Source of the DNA: Gallionella sp.
GTDB lineage: Bacteria > Pseudomonadota > Gammaproteobacteria > Burkholderiales > Gallionellaceae
NCBI GenBank assembly: GCA_028699065.1
Contig: JAQVVH010000002.1
Location: 62,001 to 126,000, forward strand
Length of the DNA: 64,000 bases
Reading direction: 5' to 3'
In this document: piece after piece, positions 55,140 through 64,000 of the stretch
Numbering within the stretch: the first letter of the stretch is position 1
Layout of the letters: the number at the start of each line of letters is the position of its first letter
The notes under the pieces: generated by a model
Seen by the model: only the letters and a program-made list of their open reading frames with translations
What the model was told of the DNA's origin: nothing
The model's database searches: none
Position numbers and translations under genes: made by a program

Positions 55140-56701
55140 GCCGGCGGCTTGCCGGAAACATCATAGACCACGCGATTGATGCCACGCACTTCGTTGATGA
55201 TGCGATTAGAAACTTTGCCCAGCAGCTCATAGGGCAAATGCGCCCAGTGCGCGGTCATGAAATCCTGCGTCTGTACGGCGCGCAGACTCACCACCCATTC
55301 GTAAGTGCGCCCGTCACCCATCACACCAACGGATTTCACCGGTAAAAATACCGTAAATGCCTGGGAAGTTTTGTCGTACCAGCTTCTGCCTTCGGCATCC
55401 TTGGCCGCATGTAGCTCCTCGATGAAAATTGCATCGGCACGGCGCAGCAGGTCGGCGTATTCCGCCTTGACCTCGCCCAGGATGCGCACGCCCAGCCCGG
55501 GGCCGGGGAATGGATGCCGGTAAACCATATCGGCAGGCAGGCCCAGCGCAATGCCCAGCTCACGGACTTCGTCCTTGAAAAGCTCACGCAACGGTTCGAG
55601 CAGCTTGAGGTGCAGCGTTTCCGGCAAACCACCCACATTGTGATGCGATTTAATGGTGTGCGCTTTTTTAGTTTTTGCACCGGCGGATTCAATCACATCC
55701 GGATAAATCGTGCCCTGCGCCAACCATTTGGCCTGTTGCAGCTTGGCCGACTCACGCTGAAACACTTCGACAAATTCGCGTCCGATGATTTTGCGCTTCT
55801 GCTCCGGATCCGTGACGCCGGCAAGGTGACTCATAAACTCGTGGCTCGCATCGACGTGAATCACCTTCATGTGCAGATTCTTGCCGAAGGTTTCCATCAC
55901 CTGCGCGCCCTCGTTCAAGCGCAACAGCCCGTTGTCGACGAACACGCAGGTCAGCTGATCACCGATGGCGCGATGAATCAGCGCTGCCGCGACGGAAGAA
56001 TCAACCCCGCCGGACAGCCCGAGAATTACCTCCTCGTCGCCCACCTGCCCCCGGATTTTTTCCACGGCCTCGGCAATGTAATCCGGCATGTTCCAGTCTT
56101 GCCCGCAACCGCAAATGTCGTGCACAAAACGGCCCAGAATCGCCTTGCCCTGATGCGTATGGGTCACCTCCGGATGGAATTGCACTGCATAGAAACGGCG
56201 GGATTCATCTGCCATCGCCGCATACGGTGTCGCCGCGTTGGACGCTATGGCGCTGAATCCCGGCGGCAGTGCCGTAACCTTGTCGCCGTGGCTCATCCAG
56301 ACATCCAGCAAACCGTGGCCTTGCGCGTTGCTTTTATCCTGAATGCCCTCAAACAATTTGGAATGGCCGTGCGCGCGAATCTCGGCATAACCAAACTCAC
56401 GCACTTTGCCGCTTTCCACCGTGCCGCCCAGTTGGGCCGCCATGGTTTGCATGCCGTAACAGATGCCAAGCACCGGCACATTCAGCTCGAATACGACTTG
56501 CGGCGCTTTGGGCGTTTCTTCCTCGTACACCGAGTTGGGACCGCCGGAAAGAATGATGCCGCTAGGCGCAAAGGCGCGAATCTCGTCTGCGCTCATATCC
56601 CAGGGATGCAATTCGCAATAGACCTGTGTTTCACGCACGCGGCGCGCGATCAATTGCGTGTACTGGGAGCCGAAATCAAGGATGAGGATTTTCTTGTGCA
56701 T
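55121..56701 (-). CDS. guaA: GMP synthase (glutamine-hydrolysing)
   Basis: Converts XMP to GMP. The N-terminal class I amidotransferase has [11 protein letters not shown], nucleophile Cys in GICYGMQTM and the H/E pair in [10 protein letters not shown]. The ATP pyrophosphatase PP-loop is [10 protein letters not shown], and the dimer domain ends in [10 protein letters not shown] and IEWE. 526 aa is standard. It lies downstream of guaB, separated by a hairpin terminator, and its 3' end is the boundary of the inferred island. Confidence 0.97.
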   Translation of the reverse strand: MHKKILILDFGSQYTQLIARRVRETQVYCELHPWDMSADEIRAFAPSGIILSGGPNSVYEEETPKAPQVVFELNVPVLGICYGMQTMAAQLGGTVESGKVREFGYAEIRAHGHSKLFEGIQDKSNAQGHGLLDVWMSHGDKVTALPPGFSAIASNAATPYAAMADESRRFYAVQFHPEVTHTHQGKAILGRFVHDICGCGQDWNMPDYIAEAVEKIRGQVGDEEVILGLSGGVDSSVAAALIHRAIGDQLTCVFVDNGLLRLNEGAQVMETFGKNLHMKVIHVDASHEFMSHLAGVTDPEQKRKIIGREFVEVFQRESAKLQQAKWLAQGTIYPDVIESAGAKTKKAHTIKSHHNVGGLPETLHLKLLEPLRELFKDEVRELGIALGLPADMVYRHPFPGPGLGVRILGEVKAEYADLLRRADAIFIEELHAAKDAEGRSWYDKTSQAFTVFLPVKSVGVMGDGRTYEWVVSLRAVQTQDFMTAHWAHLPYELLGKVSNRIINEVRGINRVVYDVSGKPPATIEWE

Positions 56702-56716
56702 AGTTTGGAGTGCAGC

Positions 56717-56740
56717 AAAAAGGCGGATGAATCCGCCTTT
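56717..56740 (-). terminator. Hairpin between guaB and guaA
   Basis: On the minus strand AAAGGCGGAT-TC-ATCCGCCTTTTT, a perfect 10-bp stem with a short T-run, 3 bp after the guaB stop and 16 bp before the guaA ATG. It may attenuate guaA relative to guaB. Confidence 0.75.
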
Positions 56741-56742
56741 AA

Positions 56743-58203
56743 TTAATCAATGTGGTAGTTGGGCGCTTCTTTTGTGATCTGCACGTCGTGCACGTGCGAT
56801 TCGCGAATACCCGCGTTGGAAATTTCCACGAACTCCGCTTTGGTATGCATGGTCGCAATGTCCGGGCAGCCGAGGTAACCCATGCTGGCGCGCAATCCGC
56901 CCATCAATTGATGAATGACGGCCAGCACGCTGCCTTTGTAAGGCACGCGACCTTCGACACCCTCCGGCACCAGTTTGTCCTGATTACTTTCGTTGTCCTG
57001 GAAATAGCGGTCGCTGGACCCTTGCTGCATAGCGCCAAGACTGCCCATGCCGCGATAGGATTTGTAGGAACGCCCCTGGAACAGCTCGATTTCGCCGGGC
57101 GCCTCTTCCGTGCCGGCGAACAGGCCGCCCAGCATAACGGCATTGGCACCGGCGGCGATTGCCTTGGCGATATCACCGGAGAAGCGGATGCCACCGTCGG
57201 CCACCAGCGGAACGCCCGTTCCCTGCAAGGCTTGCGCGACATTCTGAATCGCGGCAATTTGCGGCACCCCAACGCCGGCGACGATACGCGTCGTACAAAT
57301 CGAGCCGGGACCGATTCCAACCTTTACACCGTCGGCGCCATGATCCATCAAGGCCTTCGCGGCGGCGCCGGTGGCAATATTGCCGCCGATCACATCAATT
57401 TGCGGGAAGTGTGTCTTGACCCATTTCACGCGATCGAGCACGCCTTGCGAATGACCATGTGCCGTATCCACAACGATGACATCCACCCCGGCTTCGGCCA
57501 GCAAAGTGACACGTTCTTCGGTGCCCGCGCCCACGCCCACCGCAGCGCCGGCACGCAACCGGCCCTGGCTATCCTTGCTGGCGTTGGGATGTTCACTGGA
57601 TTTGAGAATATCCTTGACGGTCATCAGACCGCGCAATTCAAAATTGTCGTTAACGACTAGCACGCGTTCGATCCTGTGCTTGTGCATCAGGTTGCGCGCC
57701 TCGTCCAAACTGGTGTTTTCCCTGACGGTAATCAGGCGTTCGCGCGGCGTCATGATGCTGCTGATCGGCTGATCCAGATTGCTCTCGAAGCGGACATCAC
57801 GGTTGGTGACGATCCCGACCACCTGCTTGCCCTGCACGACCGGCAGACCGGAAATCTTGTGTCGACGGGTCAAACCCAGAACATCGCGAACACTCATGTC
57901 CGGCGTAATGGTAATCGGATCTTTAACCACGCCACTTTCGAAACGTTTGACTTTGGAAATCTCGGCCGCCTGCTCGGCTGAGGTCATATTCTTGTGCACG
58001 ATACCGATGCCGCCTTCCTGCGCCAGCGCGATCGCAAGACGACCTTCCGTCACGGTATCCATGGCGGCAGACAGCAGCGGGATGTTGAGACTAATATTGC
58101 GCGTCAGCTGGGTACGCAGACTGACATCGCGCGGCAGAACGTTGGAATAGGCGGGGACGAGCAGAATGTCGTCAAAAGTCAGGGCTTTCTGAATGATGCG
58201 CAT
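56743..58203 (-). CDS. guaB: IMP dehydrogenase
   Basis: Oxidises IMP to XMP with NAD, the first step to GMP. The TIM barrel carries the active Cys in [13 protein letters not shown]; two CBS domains are inserted at about residues 95-200 ([33 protein letters not shown]). The flap has GMGSLGAMQ and YFQ. 486 aa is normal. Upstream of guaA on the same strand. Confidence 0.97.
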   Translation of the reverse strand: MRIIQKALTFDDILLVPAYSNVLPRDVSLRTQLTRNISLNIPLLSAAMDTVTEGRLAIALAQEGGIGIVHKNMTSAEQAAEISKVKRFESGVVKDPITITPDMSVRDVLGLTRRHKISGLPVVQGKQVVGIVTNRDVRFESNLDQPISSIMTPRERLITVRENTSLDEARNLMHKHRIERVLVVNDNFELRGLMTVKDILKSSEHPNASKDSQGRLRAGAAVGVGAGTEERVTLLAEAGVDVIVVDTAHGHSQGVLDRVKWVKTHFPQIDVIGGNIATGAAAKALMDHGADGVKVGIGPGSICTTRIVAGVGVPQIAAIQNVAQALQGTGVPLVADGGIRFSGDIAKAIAAGANAVMLGGLFAGTEEAPGEIELFQGRSYKSYRGMGSLGAMQQGSSDRYFQDNESNQDKLVPEGVEGRVPYKGSVLAVIHQLMGGLRASMGYLGCPDIATMHTKAEFVEISNAGIRESHVHDVQITKEAPNYHID

Positions 58204-58285
58204 AACCAGTGATCCTCGGCAAAGCGCGCATTATACGCACGGCAGGGAGGTCAGTAAACGACCTCCCCATTTTCCTCGTGAGGGA

Positions 58286-60126
<1,841 letters not shown>

Positions 60127-60130
<4 letters not shown>

Positions 60131-61560
60131 CCAAGCTTATCCCTACCATTCTTTGTGGCGGCGCCGGCTCCCGGCTCTGGCCAGTGTCACGCGAATCGCA
60201 TCCAAAACCTTTTATCCGTCTTGCCGACGACCAAAGTCTGCTGCAGAAGGCTTGGTTGCGTGGTGCAGTGCTGCCGGATGCCGCGGAAATTCTGACCGTC
60301 ACCAATCGCGAACTGTTCTTCAAAAGCGCGGAAGAGTTTCATGAAGTTGCCGGCATCCCCGACAACAAAAAATTGCCTACCCGCTTCATTCTCGAGCCAT
60401 TCGGCCGCAATACTGCACCGGCGATTGCCGCCGCAGCCCTGTATGCCGCCAACATTTACGGTGAGGATGCCTGCCTGCTGGTATTGCCAGCAGACCACCT
60501 AATTGCCGACCAGGCGGCCTTTGCCGATGCTGTCGCCGAAGCAATCAAGCTTGCGGCGACTGGAAAACTGGTGACCTTCGGCATTCTGCCCAATGAGGCC
60601 GCCACCGGTTACGGTTACATCGAAGCCGATGGCAATATTGTCAAAAGTTTTGTGGAAAAACCCGATCAAGCTACTGCGGAACGCTACCTGGCGTCCGGAA
60701 AGTACTTGTGGAATTCCGGCATGTTCTGCTTTCAGGTTGGGACCATGTTGCAGGAAATGCAGCTGCACTGCCCTGCCATCCTTGAGGCGACTCGCGAGTG
60801 CCTGGAAAATTCACGCCAGTCCGAAGATCGGGGCACCAGCAAGATCGATCTCGATGCCGAAACCTTCGAAGGCATTACCGACAACTCCATCGACTACGAA
60901 GTCATGGAAAAATCGCACAATGTCGCGGTCGTTTCCTGCGACATCGGCTGGAGCGATATTGGCTCGTGGACCGCGCTGGGCGACATCACCCCGGCAGACC
61001 ACGAAGGCAACCGCACGGAAGGTGAGGTCGTGCTGCACAACGTCAGCGGCTGCTACATACGTGGTAGCAACCCCCGCATGGTTGCCGCTGTTGGCATCAG
61101 GGATCTCGTCATTGTCGACACCCCGGACGCTGTTCTGGTGGCTGACAAAAACTCCGCACAAGATGTAAAGCACATCTACGCCCGACTGAAATCAGAAGGC
61201 CACGAGGCGCACCGTTTGCATCGCACCGTATTTCGCCCATGGGGTAGTTACACGGTGCTGGAAGAAGGCATCGGCTACAAAATCAAGCGCATCGTGGTCA
61301 GCCCCGGCGCGAGCCTGAGTTTGCAGATGCACCATCACCGCAGCGAGCACTGGATCGTCGTGAGCGGCATGGCCAAGGTCGTCAATGGCGAACGAGAAAT
61401 CTATGTCAACAGCAATGAATCAACCTATATTCCGGCAGGACACAGACACCGCCTGGAAAATCCCGGCTTGCTCGATCTGGTCATGATCGAAGTCCAAAGC
61501 GGTCAGTACTTGGGTGAAGACGACATCGTTCGCATGGAAGATGTCTACGGCAGAAACTGA
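60127..61560 (+). CDS. manC: Mannose-1-phosphate guanylyltransferase / mannose-6-phosphate isomerase
   Basis: Bifunctional type II enzyme that makes GDP-mannose for polysaccharides. The N-terminal nucleotidyltransferase has LCGGAGSRLWPVSRESHPKP and FVEKPD; the C-terminal cupin-type isomerase has RPWGSYTVLEEG, MHHHRSEHWIVVSG and YIPAGHRHRLENPG. 477 aa is normal. Also known as algA/cpsB/xanB. ATGA overlap with the Npt-like gene; followed by a strong terminator. Confidence 0.94.
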
Positions 61561-61578
61561 GATTTCCAAGCCGCCGAC

Positions 61579-61607
61579 AAAAAGCCCGCGTAGCGGGCTT
61601 TTTGTTT
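61579..61607. terminator. Bidirectional intrinsic terminator after manC
   Basis: AAAAAGCCCGC-GTA-GCGGGCTTTTT followed by GTTTT; the A tract makes it work also for the convergent CotH gene, which stops at 61624. Confidence 0.9.
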
Positions 61608-61623
61608 TTACGTGTTTGCCGGG

Positions 61624-63396
61624 CTATTTCACACAAGCCACGAAGCGCAGCGGCTTATCAGGTCCGAATGTCACACGCTCAGTACGCAAGGTTTTGGAAC
61701 GGGCATTGACACTTGTTGGTAAATCACGCCACACACCATCTTCAAGCACAGACAGTACCAAATTGTGCACATCGCTCACTTTGGCCCCTTTTTCCTGAAA
61801 GCGCTGATTCTCTTCGTGATATTCCAAAAGCAGATCAGCTGTCATCTTCGTGTCAGGACTGAAATGGGCCACCGTCCAGCTCCGTTGCAAACAACGGTCA
61901 CCACTGGTTCCGGGAGGAAGCATTGCAGGTGTCTGATAACCATCCACAACAGTGGTTACCACAGCCGGCTTGACGACATCCACGGAACCCAGAATGGCGT
62001 TGACCAGACCGTTCTCCTTGTCCATCAAAATCAGCTGATTCATATCCTGGCGCACATTGGCCGTCGCACTCATTTGTACCGGCTTGAGTGGCGGCATGAC
62101 CCAGTTGAGGTCGTTGTAGTAAAGCCACACACCTTCGGATGCCATACCGTTTGCCAGATTCGCCCGGCGTGCCAGCACGTAATATTTCAGCGCCTCGACA
62201 TCCTCCAAAAATTCCGCATGACGCTTGCTCGAGTATGGGTCATTTTTCGCGTCAATCTCGATCAATGCTTTGAGCGCGTCTATTCTTGCGTTCATTTGGG
62301 CAGGCGTAAACCAACCGTAAGCTGACACACCCTCAAGCGGCTGGCCCAAGCCCAGAACATGGCGGTACTTGGCCCTCACGCGCTGCAAAGTGACTGCATT
62401 TTCCAAAAGTTTGGTTTTGACCGGGCTGGATGCGCCGGTTGAAAATGCGTTGTAGTACTGAAAATTGTCGTTGTAGTTATCGCGTGGCGAAGGCAGCAAC
62501 GGATCCCAGTTACGGCCGAACGACAGATCGAAATCCCAAGGCATCACAGACCACTTCTTATCGGCCTTGCTCCAATAGATGAAGTAGTTCTTGTTATAGC
62601 TGTCGGCATTACCGATCAAACCATTGACCAGAATCCAGTCTTCCAGACTGTCTTTAACGAAGGTTCGATCAACAAATTGATGGAATTCCCCTGAAGGAGT
62701 TGCATCAATTCCGGCAACCAGCGCCTGCAATGGCTCGAAACTTTTTTGCGCAGAAAAATCGAACCAACACCCCTCACCTGTCGAGGGAGAAGTCTTGGTC
62801 ATCGAGAGTGGCGACAGGTCGCCGCAGTACATGCTGTCGTTCGGCTGGTACAAATTACCCTCGCCGCTCAGACCATCACGCTCAAACACATGGGGGGTCA
62901 CCCACTCGATCCCCAGATACAAGCCGGCATAGTTATTGTTGACATGCAGACGCACGAAGCGCGTCACCGGTGCCGGCATACCCACGGCTTTTGCCAGCTC
63001 CCAACCCAGCCATACGCGCATCATGCTCGGGTCGGAAGACATCGCATTCAACGAAATCTTTTTCCCGCCGAGCCACTGGCCATCATCCTGCAAGGTCAGT
63101 CGGATCGATTTTTTCACGAATGAACGTGTCGAGCTTCCGCTCACCGCGATTCGTGCAGGGTGCGAAGCGCCATCGAATTTGACCCGGGCAGCAAAAGTGG
63201 ACTTGTCGCTGGGGTCTTTATTGTTCAGCAGCCAAGCCTCTTCCGGATCCATCTCGACATACATCTCATCGATCGTGATCTGTTCCACAACATTTACAGA
63301 CTGCGACTGCGCCTGTGCGGCGTGCGAAACGGCGGTGAACATGCCTAAAGTCAGCACGCTAAGCCACATAACTACTGATCCGGCGATTTTCAGCAT
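61624..63396 (-). CDS. Secreted CotH-type kinase family protein
   Basis: 590-aa exported protein. A signal peptide (about 1-26, ending SHA) precedes a CotH-like domain: PARIAVSGSSTRSF and KKSIRLTLQDD, then RFVRLHVNNNYAGLYLGIEWV, the NADSYNKNYFIYW catalytic-loop equivalent and the metal-binding VMPWDFDLSFGRNWD. CotH proteins are atypical kinases, best known from Bacillus spore coats; bacterial secreted homologues are mostly uncharacterised. The C-terminal 130 residues form an extra domain of unknown type with two cysteines. It starts 2 bp after the barrel-protein stop, so they are likely one operon. Confidence 0.85.
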   Translation of the reverse strand: MLKIAGSVVMWLSVLTLGMFTAVSHAAQAQSQSVNVVEQITIDEMYVEMDPEEAWLLNNKDPSDKSTFAARVKFDGASHPARIAVSGSSTRSFVKKSIRLTLQDDGQWLGGKKISLNAMSSDPSMMRVWLGWELAKAVGMPAPVTRFVRLHVNNNYAGLYLGIEWVTPHVFERDGLSGEGNLYQPNDSMYCGDLSPLSMTKTSPSTGEGCWFDFSAQKSFEPLQALVAGIDATPSGEFHQFVDRTFVKDSLEDWILVNGLIGNADSYNKNYFIYWSKADKKWSVMPWDFDLSFGRNWDPLLPSPRDNYNDNFQYYNAFSTGASSPVKTKLLENAVTLQRVRAKYRHVLGLGQPLEGVSAYGWFTPAQMNARIDALKALIEIDAKNDPYSSKRHAEFLEDVEALKYYVLARRANLANGMASEGVWLYYNDLNWVMPPLKPVQMSATANVRQDMNQLILMDKENGLVNAILGSVDVVKPAVVTTVVDGYQTPAMLPPGTSGDRCLQRSWTVAHFSPDTKMTADLLLEYHEENQRFQEKGAKVSDVHNLVLSVLEDGVWRDLPTSVNARSKTLRTERVTFGPDKPLRFVACVK

Positions 63397-63398
63397 GA

Positions 63399-64000
63399 TT
63401 AATTACCCCAAAGTTTGTGCAAGCCAACAGAAGCCGCGACGGTTTGCGATGCGTTTCTTCCCCACAAATTCATTTCAGGTCCCATGCTGATCGACCAGCC
63501 ATCCCCCAGCGGACGGGAAAAATCAAGTTTGGCGGTAAGCACATCATGGAACGGCTGGCGCGCCCATACAACCAATGTTGCAGGTTCTGTCACGCCATGC
63601 CCCAAAGAAAGATCGGCACTCAGTGATGCACTCATTTTCCACATCTCCGTGAGCGGCGTACCCCATTTGACGTAGCCGGCCAACTGATTTGCCGGCGGCC
63701 CTTCCCAGAGCGTTAGTGTAGAGCCATAACTCCACGAACCGCCTTCCGGTTTGGAATAGGCCGGCTGGTAAGGATCAACGTCATATATCTCGTTACGGTC
63801 ACCAAAGTGAACGCCGCCTCGCACACCAAACCGGCCATAGCCCAAGCGCATGGGCACGCCATTGTCGTACCCCGTCGGAATGATCGCCTGAAGCTCCCAC
63901 GCTTTACCGTTCTGCTCGGGGAATATCCGCCCCCGAACACCCAGCGTGAGATCGCCAAAACCAAAAGCATTACCCTTACCCTGACATTGATCACTGCTCA
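63399..64000 (-). CDS. Probable outer-membrane beta-barrel protein, 5' part missing
   Basis: The reading frame is open to the right edge of the window, giving about 200 C-terminal residues. It shows alternating strands with Gly/aromatic turns (GFGDLTLGVRGR, ELQAIIPTGYDNG, RLGYGRFGVRGGVHFGD, WSISMGPEMNLWGRNASQ), typical of small transporter-like barrels such as the MetA-type family. The last residues are HKLWGN, without the usual terminal Phe. The function is unknown; pairing with a secreted CotH kinase is the only context. Confidence 0.6.
   Translation of the reverse strand, partial: SSDQCQGKGNAFGFGDLTLGVRGRIFPEQNGKAWELQAIIPTGYDNGVPMRLGYGRFGVRGGVHFGDRNEIYDVDPYQPAYSKPEGGSWSYGSTLTLWEGPPANQLAGYVKWGTPLTEMWKMSASLSADLSLGHGVTEPATLVVWARQPFHDVLTAKLDFSRPLGDGWSISMGPEMNLWGRNASQTVAASVGLHKLWGN

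Noticed and set aside
55514-56746. A 410-codon open frame antisense to guaA
   Set aside because: guaA is certain on the other strand; the antisense product has no family features.
56752-57660. A 302-codon open frame antisense to guaB
   Set aside because: Shadow of a certain housekeeping gene.

Overview
The window is chromosomal DNA from a Gram-negative bacterium, most likely a betaproteobacterium near the Nitrosomonadales (Gallionella/Sideroxydans/Sulfuricella-like). This is inferred from gene order (pheT-ihfA-merR-tRNA-Pro; surE-pcm-nlpD; uvrC-pgsA; acpP-fabF-pabC-mltG-tmk-holB-tatD; guaB-guaA) and from protein character. No taxonomic marker gene is present, so the lineage is a judgement. 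Genes are densely packed and frequently overlap by ATGA.

Layout. 1-2.1 kb: pheT (5' cut by the window edge), ihfA, a MerR regulator and tRNA-Pro(GGG). 2.1-16.6 kb: a KamA-like radical SAM enzyme, surE-pcm-nlpD followed by a radical SAM gene where rpoS is usually found, a membrane PAS-EAL protein with a broken DDFG motif, rep, rlmJ, a 708-aa membrane protein of unknown function, a family 5 uracil-DNA glycosylase, uvrC and pgsA. 16.6-16.9 kb: tRNA-Pro(TGG), tRNA-Arg(TCT), tRNA-His(GTG). 17-22 kb: a three-gene unit of TonB-dependent receptor, periplasmic binding protein and hybrid histidine kinase. 22-36 kb: a complete glycogen cluster (malQ, GH57, glgC, glgB, pgi, glgA, glgP, glk), covering synthesis from glucose-1-phosphate and breakdown to glucose-6-phosphate. 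35.7-37.5 kb: a secreted cupin/VanX-like dipeptidase fusion and a secreted histidine phosphatase. 37.5-37.9 kb: tRNA-Gly, -Cys and -Leu behind a strong promoter. 37.9-43.6 kb: the tatD-to-acpP housekeeping operon. 43.7-45.9 kb: a DUF4149 membrane protein and a secreted type-B carboxylesterase.

45.9-55.1 kb reads as a genomic island. Its left edge carries a 19-bp imperfect direct repeat (16/19) of the guaA 3' end, still coding I-E-W-E-stop, and its right edge is guaA itself. The island holds a heavy-metal RND efflux operon (His-rich periplasmic protein, CzcC-, CzcB- and CzcA-like proteins, and an EamA transporter with a His-rich tail), a roughly 370-bp non-coding element bounded by 34-bp inverted repeats (32/34 identical), an orphan antitoxin that joins a HigA HTH domain to a MazE-type C-terminal tail, and a cluster of GATACCATGA repeats beside guaA. 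No integrase remains.

55.1-64 kb: guaA, guaB, glnB, an ATP/ADP-translocase-like (Npt) membrane protein overlapping manC (GDP-mannose supply), then a secreted CotH-type kinase and the 3' part of a probable outer-membrane beta-barrel gene cut by the right edge.

The most noteworthy signals are the guaA-linked island with its duplicated gene end, the HigA-MazE chimera, the inverted-repeat element, the receptor/binding-protein/kinase trio, the cupin-dipeptidase fusion, and the intrinsic terminator placed directly before the GH57 start codon.
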